Source: Marinobacter salicampi (lineage in GTDB: Bacteria > Pseudomonadota > Gammaproteobacteria > Pseudomonadales > Oleiphilaceae). From it: DNA of 64,000 nucleotides. Below the pieces are notes generated by a model. That model saw only the letters and a program-made list of their open reading frames with translations. It was not told where the DNA came from and made no database searches. This document shows, one piece after another, positions 36,577 to 45,449 of the stretch. The stretch lies in the NCBI RefSeq assembly GCF_011074795.1, contig NZ_JAAMPF010000036.1:1-64000 (forward strand). Direction: 5' to 3'. Every line of letters starts with the position of its first letter. The stretch's first letter is position 1. Made by a program: the position numbers and the translations under genes.

Positions 36577-37050
36577 ATGAAAACCCTGAGCCTGTTTATC
36601 CTCATTGTCTGCTTTGCCGGCTTCGCATGGGCTGCGGAGAAAAGCCTTGACCCATCGGCCCCGGACGGCCTGCGCAAGGGTGGTACCCTGACAGAAACGC
36701 TGCCGGCCGAACCGATTGCCGATGAACCGAGAGCCAGTGGCCGGGAAGTGCGGAACTGGCCCGAGCAGCCACCGGTCATCCCCCACAGTATCCGCGGCTA
36801 TCAGGTGGACAAACGGTACAATCAATGCTTGACCTGCCACAGCCGGACGGCAGCGCCCGAGGCAGGCGCACCCATGGTGAGCGTCACCCACTTCATGGAC
36901 CGGAACGGCCAGACCCGATCTGCGGTCACGCCGGGGCGTTACTTCTGCACCCAGTGCCATGTGCCCCAGACCGATGCCGAGCCGCTGGTGGGTAACGGAT
37001 TCAAGTCCGCTGAAGAAGTGATCGTCGGGGAAGGCGAGGACTCCAAATGA
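36577..37050 (+). CDS. napB: Periplasmic nitrate reductase dihaem cytochrome c subunit
   Basis: 157 residues with a Sec signal peptide (about 1-20). Two haem-binding motifs are CLTCH (about 85-89) and CTQCH (about 125-129), plus the distal His in VTHFMD. NapB passes electrons from NapC to NapA. Starts 12 bases after napA; its stop overlaps napC by 4 bases. Confidence 0.95.
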   Translation: MKTLSLFILIVCFAGFAWAAEKSLDPSAPDGLRKGGTLTETLPAEPIADEPRASGREVRNWPEQPPVIPHSIRGYQVDKRYNQCLTCHSRTAAPEAGAPMVSVTHFMDRNGQTRSAVTPGRYFCTQCHVPQTDAEPLVGNGFKSAEEVIVGEGEDSK

Positions 37051-37643
37051 AGCGTCTGCGTCACTACTGGTCTTTGCTGCGGCGGCCCAGCGTCCACTAC
37101 AGCCTGGGCTTCCTGACCCTCGGCGGTTTTCTGGCGGGGATCGTGTTCTGGGGCGGCTTCAACACCGCCATGGAGGCCACCAACACCGAGCAGTTCTGCA
37201 TTGGGTGCCACGAGATGAAGGTCAATCCCTACGACGAGCTTAAAACCACTATCCACTACACAAACCGTTCCGGGGTACGCGCCACCTGCTCCGACTGCCA
37301 CGTTCCCCATGACTGGACAGATAAGATCGCCCGCAAGATGGAGGCGTCCAAGGAAGTCTGGGGATGGATCTTCGGCACCATAGACACGCAGGAGAAGTAC
37401 GAGGAAAAACGCCGGGTTCTTGCTGAGCGGGAATGGCAGAGGCTCAAGGCCAACGACTCCCTGGAATGCCGTAACTGCCATGAATTCGAGTTCATGGACT
37501 TCACACAGCAGGGCCCGCGTGCCGCCCGGATGCATGCCAACGCGCTGGCGCCGGGGCAGGACGAAGAAGGCGCCACCTGTATCGACTGCCACAAGGGCAT
37601 CGCCCACGAACTGCCGGATATGAGTGGGGTCCATCAGCGCTGA
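37047..37643 (+). CDS. napC: Membrane-anchored tetrahaem quinol dehydrogenase NapC
   Basis: 198 residues. A single N-terminal membrane helix (about 18-40) and four CxxCH motifs (CIGCH, CSDCH, CRNCH, CIDCH) are as in the NapC/NirT/NrfH family. It oxidises quinol in the membrane and passes electrons to NapB. The operon lacks napG and napH, so electron entry depends on NapC. The stop at 37643 is followed by a 73-base gap and an ABC transporter. Confidence 0.96.
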   Translation: MKRLRHYWSLLRRPSVHYSLGFLTLGGFLAGIVFWGGFNTAMEATNTEQFCIGCHEMKVNPYDELKTTIHYTNRSGVRATCSDCHVPHDWTDKIARKMEASKEVWGWIFGTIDTQEKYEEKRRVLAEREWQRLKANDSLECRNCHEFEFMDFTQQGPRAARMHANALAPGQDEEGATCIDCHKGIAHELPDMSGVHQR

Positions 37644-37716
37644 AGGTCTGGAAGGTCTTGTAGGTGTGGTAAAGTTCCCGGCTTGGACTTATCAGGGTAC
37701 GGGGATACGCACCACC

Positions 37717-38685
37717 ATGCAGGGACTTATCCGACCATTGGCCGTTTTGCTGGCGCTGGCCCTGGCAGCGCTTTTGCTGGCGGTCATGGTGGGCAGTGTT
37801 GCCATCACCCCTGGTGAACTGATGGCGGTGGTCATGGGCCAGGGCAACCCGCTGCACCATACCCTGATAACCGAGCTGCGCCTGCCCAGGGCTTTGTCGG
37901 CCCTGGCCACCGGCGGCCTGCTGGCGGTGGCCGGAGCCCTGATGCAGATCCTGCTTCGCAACCCTCTTGCCGACCCTTACGTGCTGGGCATTTCCGGCGG
38001 CGCCGCTGTGGGTGCCCTGCTGGCCATGCTCGGGGGCCTGGGAGCTTTTCTGGTATCAGGTTCGGCCTTTGCCGGGGCACTGCTATCGACCCTGCTGGTA
38101 TTTGGCCTGGCCCATGGCACCGGTAGCTGGACACCCACCCGGCTACTGCTCACCGGCGTGGTGATTGCTTCGGGCTGGGGCGCGATGATTACACTCATGC
38201 TGGCAATCAGTCCCACCGAGCAGTTGCCTGGCATGCTCTACTGGCTGATGGGCGACCTGACCTACGCCAACAGTCCATGGCCTCCACTCTTCGTGCTGGT
38301 GACGCTGTGTCTGCTCCTGATGCCCCTTGGCCGCAGTCTGAACGTTCTGGCGCGGGGCGCATTGCAGGCGGCTGCGCTTGGGGTTTCGGTGCGTCCGCTG
38401 GAATGGCTGGTTTACATTCTCGCCAGTCTGGTAACCGCCGTTGCGGTAACCACCGCCGGCAGCATTGGCTTTGTAGGGCTTATCGTTCCTCATATGCTGC
38501 GCCTGGTGCTGGGCAACGACCAGCGGCTCATCCTGCCGGCCTGCGCGCTGGCCGGCGGCACCCTGCTGCTGCTCGCGGACACCCTGGCACGGACAGTCAT
38601 CGCGCCGGAGCAGCTTCCGGTTGGGGTGATCACGGCCCTGCTGGGGGTGCCGGCCTTCCTGATTCTGCTGTACCGGAGCCGCTGA
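37717..38685 (+). CDS. FecCD-type ABC transporter permease
   Basis: 322 residues from ATG 37717; an upstream ATG at 37624 in frame is only extension. Eight to ten helices in the BtuC/FecCD layout are seen, with LRLPRALSALATGGLLAVAGALMQ and NPLADPYVLGISGGAAVG as signature segments. The family imports iron-siderophores, haem, vitamin B12 or, in some lineages, molybdate. No binding protein is adjacent and no cobalamin riboswitch fits in the 73-base leader. Its last base overlaps the ATPase start (TGATG). Substrate unknown. Confidence 0.92.
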   Translation: MQGLIRPLAVLLALALAALLLAVMVGSVAITPGELMAVVMGQGNPLHHTLITELRLPRALSALATGGLLAVAGALMQILLRNPLADPYVLGISGGAAVGALLAMLGGLGAFLVSGSAFAGALLSTLLVFGLAHGTGSWTPTRLLLTGVVIASGWGAMITLMLAISPTEQLPGMLYWLMGDLTYANSPWPPLFVLVTLCLLLMPLGRSLNVLARGALQAAALGVSVRPLEWLVYILASLVTAVAVTTAGSIGFVGLIVPHMLRLVLGNDQRLILPACALAGGTLLLLADTLARTVIAPEQLPVGVITALLGVPAFLILLYRSR

Positions 38686-39452
38686 TGAGCCTACTGAGTA
38701 CGGACCAGCTTGTCACCGCCATACCCGGCCGGGCGCCGGGCTATGCTCTTGACCTCAGTTTCGAACCCGGTCAGGTGTGGGGTATCCTGGGACCAAACGG
38801 TGCCGGCAAATCCACCCTGCTGCACACGCTTGCCGGCTTGAGTCCGGCCCGGTCGGGTCATGTCAGGCTGGATGGCCACGATATTGCAGGGCTCGCCCGG
38901 CGCAAGGTGGCGCGGCAACTGGGGTTGCTGTTCCAGGATCACCACGACGGCTTTCCGGCCACGGTTATGGAAACCACTCTGATCGGGCGGCATCCGTTTC
39001 TTTCCCCCTGGCAGACCGAAACACGGGAGGATATGGCCTGTGCCTATAATGCCCTGACTGTCCTCGGGCTGGGTGCTCTGGCGCCGCGGCTGGTCAATAC
39101 CCTCTCCGGTGGCGAGCGCCAACGGGTTGCCCTGGCCACCCTGCTGACCCAGGACCCGGATATCTGGCTGGTCGATGAGCCAACCAATCATCTCGACCTG
39201 CACCACCAAGTGGAAACCATGACGCTTATGGCCGACCGCGCTAGGCAGGGGCGCACGGTGATCATGTGCATGCACGATCTGAACCTGGCGGCCCGCTGGT
39301 GCGACCATATCCTGTTGCTCTACCCGAACGGAGACGCCTGCTGGGGCCCTGCGCGGCAGATGCTGGTGCCCCACGCGCTGGAGCGTCTTTATGGCCAGAG
39401 GCTGGCGACTGCCGAGATCGAGGGCGTGCCGGTGTTCATACCCCGTCCCTGA
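38685..39452 (+). CDS. FecE/BtuD-type ABC transporter ATPase
   Basis: 255 residues. Walker A GPNGAGKST (about 36-44), Q-loop LLFQDHH, signature LSGGERQRV, Walker B IWLVDEPTNHLD and switch His MHDLN are all present. It partners with the FecCD-type permease directly upstream (one-base overlap). The open frame begins at 38277 but the start is fixed by the permease stop. Import of a metal chelate or corrinoid is most likely; the missing periplasmic binding protein must be encoded elsewhere. Confidence 0.93.
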   Translation: MSLLSTDQLVTAIPGRAPGYALDLSFEPGQVWGILGPNGAGKSTLLHTLAGLSPARSGHVRLDGHDIAGLARRKVARQLGLLFQDHHDGFPATVMETTLIGRHPFLSPWQTETREDMACAYNALTVLGLGALAPRLVNTLSGGERQRVALATLLTQDPDIWLVDEPTNHLDLHHQVETMTLMADRARQGRTVIMCMHDLNLAARWCDHILLLYPNGDACWGPARQMLVPHALERLYGQRLATAEIEGVPVFIPRP

Positions 39453-39463
39453 TCAGGCCGGCG

Positions 39464-40042
39464 TCAGTTGTTCTCCGCCAGGTTTCGATCCAGGGCCTCC
39501 ATGTGGGGCTCTATCGCTTTTATATCTTCTTCCGGGGCATTAGCCATGCTCTCTACCGATTTCATGGCACCGCCCATCATGGCCATCATCTGTTCTTTCT
39601 GGGCCTGGCTCATGTCGGGGTTATTCTGTATCTCACGCATGGCCGCGGACATCTCGTTCTGCATTTCGTTTCCTTCACCGCCCATGCGCTTGGCCATATA
39701 GGCATTCAGGACGCGATCGCCGACGGTGCTCCACTCCTCCACCGAGTCGAAGCCGTGATCTTCCACGACCTGTTCGACCTTGTCATACATTTCATGGCCC
39801 CGGATCTGCTCCATGCTGTTGGACATCAGCTTGCTCATGTCGGGCGGGGTCTTACCGGCTCCGGCGCTCATATCGGGACCCATGTCCTGGAACTCACTTT
39901 CCATGGTCTTGAGCTCTTGCAGGCTGGCGATGAAATTTTCGATACGTTTGTCTGTCAAAGTCTCCGCCTGCAGTGAACCGGCTACTGCCAGAAGCGCCAG
40001 CACCAGGACGGCTGTTGCGGATTTGATGAGGCTGTTGTTCAT
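39464..40042 (-). CDS. Secreted Met-rich protein of unknown function
   Basis: 192 residues with a Sec signal peptide (about 1-26, cut near LQAETL). I count 21 Met (about 11%), concentrated in the C-terminal two-thirds with runs such as MMAMMGG, PDMS and NEM. The mature part is mainly helical and acidic, with repeated MxxxM spacing. I recognise no family. It is divergent from a secreted MsrA-MsrB fusion, 234 bases away, which suggests a link with methionine oxidation. It could also bind copper through its Met residues. Its end lies 11 bases from the convergent ABC ATPase. Confidence 0.82.
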   Translation of the reverse strand: MNNSLIKSATAVLVLALLAVAGSLQAETLTDKRIENFIASLQELKTMESEFQDMGPDMSAGAGKTPPDMSKLMSNSMEQIRGHEMYDKVEQVVEDHGFDSVEEWSTVGDRVLNAYMAKRMGGEGNEMQNEMSAAMREIQNNPDMSQAQKEQMMAMMGGAMKSVESMANAPEEDIKAIEPHMEALDRNLAENN

Positions 40043-40276
40043 ATCACCTGCTCCCTTTGGTGTCTCTTGCGGTCACCCCGGGTGTAAAGCAGGGGCGACG
40101 GACTATTCAACATAGTGTCGGTAGCGGCTATGGGCAAGTGATCCCGGCCCGATGAGATGATCTCAAGCGGCGCCGGATTCGTAAGCTATCGAACAAGAGC
40201 ATTACTGCGTTCCGGGCGTTGGCCCGCCTGTAGCGGCTAGCCGCCGGCCCGGCCGCAACATTAGAGGTAAAGACCT

Positions 40277-41461
40277 ATGAATTTAAGAATGACTACGATG
40301 ATTCTGGTCGTCATGACCGCAGTGCTCGGCATACAGATCAGCGCTACCGGCGCTGATAGCAAGGATTCCAACTACGCGCCCCAGGATGACTCCCTGGCAG
40401 TGGCGACCTTTGCCGGGGGCTGTTTCTGGTGCGTGGAGGCGGGATTCGAAAAAATTCCCGGGGTGAAAGAGGCGGTTTCCGGCTATAGCGGTGGTGATGA
40501 GAAGAATCCCACCTACCAGCAGGTAGCCGGTGGCATCACCGGGCACACCGAAGCCGTTCAGGTCTACTATGATCCTGAAGTTATCACCTACGAGGGACTG
40601 TTACAGGGCCTCTGGCGGATGATGAATCCAACCGACGTGAAGGGTCAGTTCGTGGACCGGGGCCAGCAATACCGCCCGGCCATTTTCTACCATGACCAGG
40701 AACAGAAGCGTCTGGCTGAGGCGTCCATACAGGCCCTGGAAGAGTCCGGCCGGTACGACCATCCGGTACTGATCGAGGTTGTGCCCTTGGACACCTTTTA
40801 TGAAGCCGAGGATTACCACCAGGATTACCACAAGACCAATCCGGTCCGTTATAACGTCTATACCTTCAACTCGGGGCGTTACCAGTTCATTGACAAGGTC
40901 TGGGGCGACGACCGGGAGATCGACTATGCCCGTTTCGCGCCGGAGGCAGGCAATGGGGAAGCGTCGGGGGAGCCAGAGCAAACCGGCAACTCTAAAAGCT
41001 TCGATGCCAGCAGCTACCAGAAGCCTTCCGATGCCGAGCTGAAAGAACGCCTGAGCCCGGTCCAGTATCAGGTCACCCAGCAGGACGGTACCGAGCGGGC
41101 CTACGATAACCCCTACTGGGATGAAAAACGGCCGGGCCTGTACGTGGACATTGTCTCGGGAGAGCCACTGTTTTCGTCCAGCGACAAGTACAAGTCAAAC
41201 ACCGGCTGGCCCAGTTTCATCAGGCCGCTCAAGCAAGGCGCCGTCATTGAGCATGAAGACCGCTCCTGGTTCGGCGTTCGCACCGAGATCCGCAGTGCCG
41301 TTGCCGATTCCCATCTGGGCCATGTGTTTAACGATGGGCCGGAGCCGACAGGCCTGCGGTATTGCATGAATTCGGCAGCTCTTCGCTTCATCCCCAAGGA
41401 CGAAATGAAGGCCGCCGGTTATGGTGAGTATGTTGATCAGGTTGGCGAGCCGATCAGCTAA
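40277..41461 (+). CDS. msrAB: Secreted bifunctional peptide methionine sulfoxide reductase MsrA-MsrB
   Basis: 394 residues. A signal peptide (about 1-25) precedes an MsrA domain (about 40-205) with GCFWCVEAGF, whose Cys49 and Cys52 mark the catalytic region. A linker of about 40 residues leads to an MsrB domain (about 245-385). The MsrB resolving/nucleophile Cys is Cys363 in RYCMNSAALRF, with SDSHLGHV-like sequence ADSHLGHVFNDG. The zinc CxxC pairs of many MsrB enzymes are missing (DEKRPGLY in place). The enzyme reduces both Met sulfoxide epimers in the periplasm. The electron donor (a DsbD-type protein) is not in the window. Confidence 0.94.
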   Translation: MNLRMTTMILVVMTAVLGIQISATGADSKDSNYAPQDDSLAVATFAGGCFWCVEAGFEKIPGVKEAVSGYSGGDEKNPTYQQVAGGITGHTEAVQVYYDPEVITYEGLLQGLWRMMNPTDVKGQFVDRGQQYRPAIFYHDQEQKRLAEASIQALEESGRYDHPVLIEVVPLDTFYEAEDYHQDYHKTNPVRYNVYTFNSGRYQFIDKVWGDDREIDYARFAPEAGNGEASGEPEQTGNSKSFDASSYQKPSDAELKERLSPVQYQVTQQDGTERAYDNPYWDEKRPGLYVDIVSGEPLFSSSDKYKSNTGWPSFIRPLKQGAVIEHEDRSWFGVRTEIRSAVADSHLGHVFNDGPEPTGLRYCMNSAALRFIPKDEMKAAGYGEYVDQVGEPIS

Positions 41462-41485
41462 AGCAGCTGATTGAAATGTTCCGGC

Positions 41486-43342
41486 TCAGGTCCGGAACCG
41501 CGCTACCAGGCCGCGCAGTTCCTTGCCGAGGCGGGCCAGTTCCTGGCTCGTCGAGGCTACTTCTTTGGCATCCCCTGACGACCGGTCGCTGACATCCCGT
41601 ATCAGTGTGACGTTCTGATTGATCTCGTCGGACACGGCCGTCTGCTGCTCTGCGGCGGTGGCTATCTGGCTGTTCACCCGGTTGATCTCATCCACCGCCT
41701 CGGTGATCTCACGGATCTGCTCGCCGGTGGCGTGGGCCTTGTCCAGCGTTTTCTGGGCCAGGTCAGAACCCACGGTCATGGTGTTCATTGAGCTGTCGGC
41801 GCTGGTCACCAGGGTCTTTATCAGGGTTTCGATTTCAGTGGCTGAGGTTTGGGTACGCTGGGCCAGGGAACGCACTTCATCCGCTACAACGGCAAAGCCC
41901 CGGCCCTGTTCCCCGGCCCTTGCCGCCTCAATGGCCGCGTTGAGCGCCAGCAGGTTGGTCTGTTCCGCCACCGATTTGATGACATCCAGTACAGTGCCTA
42001 TGTTCTTGGTGTCGGCCTGAAGCGCCTGAAGACTGCCCATGACTTCAATAACCTTGTCGTTCAGCTCGGTGACGTGACCAAGCGTCTCGCGAACGGCCGT
42101 TTCGCCGGTTTTTGCCTTTTCGCTGGCCTGGCTTGCGGCGCTTGAGGCTTCACCGGCGTTGTGAGCCACATCATTAGCTGTCGCCACCATTTCGTTCATG
42201 GCGGTGGCGACCTGATCCGTCTGGTCACGCTGCTGGGCGACACCGGCACTGGTGCGCTCAGTCACCGTCGATAACTGCTCGGCGGAGGCTGCGATCTGGC
42301 TGGAGTTGGTCTCAATATTGCCCACCAGGTCTCGCAGGTTGACTACCATGGTGTCGAGGGCAGACATCAGTTGCCCGAACTCATCGCCCCGATGGCTCTG
42401 CACGTTCTGGCTCAGGTCGCCGGAGGCCACCTTCGACGCCAGGGTCACGGCTTCGTGGATAGGCCGGGTAATACTGCGGGCCAGGAGCCAGCCCAGCACC
42501 GAGCCGATCAGCAGTACCGCCGCCACCACAATAACGATGAACCAGGTAGCCTGGCTCTTGTCATTGACCATCTTCTCCAGCTGCAGTTCCTGCAGGGCCA
42601 CCGCGTCCGCAAGAATTGCACGCGCTATGTCCACGGTTTTCAGTTCCTGGGCTTCGGTGGTCTGCCTGGCACCCAGCGCTGCACTGAAAGCGGCGGTGTA
42701 GGCCTGGAACTGCTCCCTGACCTGCTGCTTGGCATCAGGCTCGGCATAGCTCGAGTTAAGGGCTGAGGTCACATCGTCGATCAGGGCCCGGAAGCGTGCC
42801 GGGGCCCCGCTGTCATGTTCGAGCAGAAATTTGCGTTCTTCCTGGCGCATGGTTGCGAAGGCGCGATCCACCTCAAACAGGGCCTGTTCTTCGGCCAGCT
42901 GGGTTTCGATCGCCAGGGCTGCCGCCTCGATGGCACCCACCTGGGCGGCTTGCTCCCGACTGGCCTGTGCGAGCAGGGCGATCTCTTTGCGATAGTCGCG
43001 GATGCCGTCCAGCATGGCCTCTACCCGGGCAAGGTCGGCGGGCACCACCAGGTTGTTTTGCAATGAAGCCAACTGACGGGCGGCCAGGTCAATGGCGGCG
43101 GTATTCTGGTCGAGAAATTCCTGTTCACCCCGGATCAGGAAATTCTTTTCGTCGGTGCGGGCTTCCAGTACCGCAGCTTCGATGCTGCTGGTCTCAGCCA
43201 CAATCAGTGACCGCGCGCCGTAGCGATCCAGGGCCATGATGCCAATGGCACCGACCACAAGAGAAAGTAAAACCAGTATGGCAAAGCCGGAATACAGCTT
43301 GGCGCCGATGGACCAGCGAGCGGTGACATTGGAGAGCGGCAT
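41486..43342 (-). CDS. Methyl-accepting chemotaxis protein
   Basis: 618 residues from ATG 43342, with AGGAA upstream; earlier in-frame ATGs lie in the leader. A membrane helix at about 18-40, a helical periplasmic sensor region (about 45-260, helical-bundle type) and a second helix (about 280-305) precede a HAMP domain (about 305-360). The MCP signalling domain follows, with the hairpin tip EQTNLLALNAAIEAARAGEQGRGFAVVADEVR. There is no obvious CheB/CheR docking pentapeptide. It detects an unknown ligand and signals through CheA. It lies beside the TRAP operon, so the two may sense and take up the same compound (inference). Confidence 0.93.
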   Translation of the reverse strand: MPLSNVTARWSIGAKLYSGFAILVLLSLVVGAIGIMALDRYGARSLIVAETSSIEAAVLEARTDEKNFLIRGEQEFLDQNTAAIDLAARQLASLQNNLVVPADLARVEAMLDGIRDYRKEIALLAQASREQAAQVGAIEAAALAIETQLAEEQALFEVDRAFATMRQEERKFLLEHDSGAPARFRALIDDVTSALNSSYAEPDAKQQVREQFQAYTAAFSAALGARQTTEAQELKTVDIARAILADAVALQELQLEKMVNDKSQATWFIVIVVAAVLLIGSVLGWLLARSITRPIHEAVTLASKVASGDLSQNVQSHRGDEFGQLMSALDTMVVNLRDLVGNIETNSSQIAASAEQLSTVTERTSAGVAQQRDQTDQVATAMNEMVATANDVAHNAGEASSAASQASEKAKTGETAVRETLGHVTELNDKVIEVMGSLQALQADTKNIGTVLDVIKSVAEQTNLLALNAAIEAARAGEQGRGFAVVADEVRSLAQRTQTSATEIETLIKTLVTSADSSMNTMTVGSDLAQKTLDKAHATGEQIREITEAVDEINRVNSQIATAAEQQTAVSDEINQNVTLIRDVSDRSSGDAKEVASTSQELARLGKELRGLVARFRT

Positions 43343-43444
43343 GCTTGGTTCCTGATCAATAGGACAGAACTGCTGGCGAATCATCGCCTTCTGATTGTTC
43401 ATCGACCGGTCAGGGCAAAAGTTTAATTTTTGTGCAAATAAAAA

Positions 43445-43470
43445 GGCCTGCAACGACAGCGTTGCAGGCC
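43445..43470. terminator. Intrinsic terminator after dctM (minus strand)
   Basis: A perfect 10-bp stem GGCCTGCAAC/GTTGCAGGCC with a 6-base loop, followed on the minus strand by TTTTTATTT. It lies 28 bases past the dctM stop and ends the dctPQM unit before the chemotaxis gene. Confidence 0.88.
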
Positions 43471-43498
43471 TCAAGTTCCAGTCAATGTGACCGGTCTG

Positions 43499-44809
43499 TC
43501 AGAACAGCAGATCCGGCAGATAAGTGGCAATCTCCGGAAACACCATAAGGCAGCCGATACCCACGATCTGGATGAGCACGAAGGGCACGACTGACCGGTA
43601 TATATCGCTCATGGTTATCCCCGGCGGCACCACCCCCTTAAGGTAGAACAGGTTGAACCCGAAAGGCGGCGTCATGTAGCCGATTTCCATATTGATCACG
43701 AACAGAATGCCGAACCAGATCGGGTCGAAGCCCAGGGACGCCACGATAGGCGTGAATACCGGCAGGGTGATCAGCATGATGCCCACCGGGTCCAGCACCA
43801 TGCCCAGCAGGAAGACAATCAGCATCATGAAGAGGATGATTGCCCAGGGTCCGCCAGGTAGGGACATGAGTATCTCTTCGATCATCGGCTGGGCACCCAT
43901 GCTCTGGTAGGCGGCACTGAACGCATGGGCCGCGAACAGGATCCACATGATCATGCCGGTGAGCTTGAATGTCCGCACCGAGGCATCCCTGATCAGTTCG
44001 ATGTTCAGGGCGCGGTAGACCGCGGCCGAGAGCAGTGCACCCAGCACACCCATAGCCGCTGCCTCGGTGGGCGTGGTGATGCCCCCGATGATCGAGCCCA
44101 GCACCATGAACACCACCAGGATCGGTAGCAGCACCGAGCGCAGGGCGGCGAATTTTTCCGGCCAGGTGCCCCGCTCTTCTTTGGGCAGGTCGGGAGCCAG
44201 GTGAGGCTGCAGATAGCAGCGTATTAGCACGTAAGCCGAGGTCAGGACCATCAGCATGATCCCCGGCAGTATACCGGCCGCGAACATCTTGCCCACCGAC
44301 ACGCCGGTGATCAGGGCATAGAGAATCATCAGGATCGAGGGTGGGATAAGCACACCCCAGCCACCGCCGGTGTTGATGACCCCAAGTACCATTTTCTTGT
44401 CGTAGCCACGCTCCAGCATGGCTGGCAGCGCAATGGTACCCATGGCCACAACAGCTGCACCGCTGATGCCGACCATCGCTGCGAAAATCGCACAGATCAC
44501 CAGGGTGCCAATGGCCAGGCCGCCGCGGACGCCACCGAACCACAGGTGCATCATCCGGTAGAGGTCCCGGGCAACCCCGGTTCGCTCAAGAATCATGGCC
44601 ATGAACACGAACAGTGGAATGGCTACCAGGGTAAAGCTTCCCATGGTGCTCCAGATCTGCGAAGCCACCAGGTAGAAGGAGTCAAAACCCCAGGTAAAGT
44701 AGAGGAATATAACGGAAACACCGCCGAGGACGAACGCCAGTGGCAGGCCCAGTACCAGAAAGAACAGCAGGGAGCCGAAGAAAAGCAGGGTCAGTAATTC
44801 GATGCTCAT
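43499..44809 (-). CDS. dctM: TRAP transporter large permease DctM
   Basis: 436 residues with 12 or so helices, of the DctM family. Characteristic segments are LALGLPLAFVLGG-like FLVLGLPLAFVLGGVS at the N-terminus and MVGISGAAVVAMGTIALPAML near 125-145. It forms the Na+-coupled transport pathway. The start overlaps dctQ by 4 bases. The terminator at 43445-43470 ends the unit. Confidence 0.95.
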   Translation of the reverse strand: MSIELLTLLFFGSLLFFLVLGLPLAFVLGGVSVIFLYFTWGFDSFYLVASQIWSTMGSFTLVAIPLFVFMAMILERTGVARDLYRMMHLWFGGVRGGLAIGTLVICAIFAAMVGISGAAVVAMGTIALPAMLERGYDKKMVLGVINTGGGWGVLIPPSILMILYALITGVSVGKMFAAGILPGIMLMVLTSAYVLIRCYLQPHLAPDLPKEERGTWPEKFAALRSVLLPILVVFMVLGSIIGGITTPTEAAAMGVLGALLSAAVYRALNIELIRDASVRTFKLTGMIMWILFAAHAFSAAYQSMGAQPMIEEILMSLPGGPWAIILFMMLIVFLLGMVLDPVGIMLITLPVFTPIVASLGFDPIWFGILFVINMEIGYMTPPFGFNLFYLKGVVPPGITMSDIYRSVVPFVLIQIVGIGCLMVFPEIATYLPDLLF

Positions 44810-45357
44810 GCCATATCCTCCGGGTGTTCTTCTACTTCAGGTTCTGGCTGGTAGTAACTGAGGTTGAATGCAATGGCAATGTCCTGCAGCAGCTTCACAA
44901 CGCCTTGCAGGATCAGCAACAGGGTGGCTAATGGTATAAATGCTTTCACCGGCCAGATGGGCGGGTTCCAGGATGAATACGACGTTTCCCGGTTGCTGAA
45001 CGATTCCCAGGCCATGTCGACAGCAAAGTAGAGCAGTGACAGCGTAAACAGAAAAAACAGGAGCGACGTAAACAGGTCAAGGAACGCCCGGTTTCGGCGG
45101 CTGAATTTTGAGTACACCAGATCCACATTGACGTGGCCGTTGTGGGCCAGCAGATAGCCGCCGGCCATCAGTCCGTAGATTCCGAAAAGCAGCTGGGTCA
45201 GCTCCCCAGTCCAGGACAGGGGCCGCTCAAGCAGATATCGAAAAGCCACACCCGTGATCAATAACAGGAACATAACCATGACCAGGTAGGAGAACCACCG
45301 GCCGAGTAGTTCGTTGAGCCTGGTTATGCCTGTCATGAATGCGGTTAGAGCACGCAT
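44806..45357 (-). CDS. dctQ: TRAP transporter small permease DctQ
   Basis: 183 residues from ATG 45357 (GGAGGGAC ribosome site); the frame stays open 48 bases upstream without a site. Four membrane helices, with RPLSWTGELTQLLFGIYGLMAGGYLLAHNGHVNVD as the family-type stretch spanning helix two. It couples with DctM. The gap to dctP (92 bases) contains a hairpin that probably lowers expression relative to the binding protein. Confidence 0.93.
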   Translation of the reverse strand: MRALTAFMTGITRLNELLGRWFSYLVMVMFLLLITGVAFRYLLERPLSWTGELTQLLFGIYGLMAGGYLLAHNGHVNVDLVYSKFSRRNRAFLDLFTSLLFFLFTLSLLYFAVDMAWESFSNRETSYSSWNPPIWPVKAFIPLATLLLILQGVVKLLQDIAIAFNLSYYQPEPEVEEHPEDMA

Positions 45358-45407
45358 CTTGTCCCTCCGCCGTAAGGATTTGCTTGAGAAGATAGTGATT
45401 GGCAAAG

Positions 45408-45436
45408 AAAAACCGGGCGGGAGCCGCCCGGTTTTT
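45408..45436. terminator. Hairpin between dctP and dctQ (attenuator)
   Basis: A perfect 12-bp stem AAAAACCGGGCG/CGCCCGGTTTTT with a 5-base loop 14 bases past dctP. On the minus strand the stem ends in a T-run, so it looks like a partial terminator, as is common after genes for TRAP binding proteins, which are needed in excess over the permease. Confidence 0.8.
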
Positions 45437-45449
45437 GCTGTATGCCTGC

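Noticed and set aside
33985..36960. Very long minus-strand open frame (about 990 codons) opposite napA
   Set aside because: It lies entirely opposite a clear napA, has no ribosome site or known domain and follows the third-codon GC pattern of the plus strand, so it is a shadow.
37644..37716. Cobalamin riboswitch before the FecCD-type permease
   Set aside because: The leader is only 73 bases and shows no B12-box-like sequence; too short for a cobalamin riboswitch.
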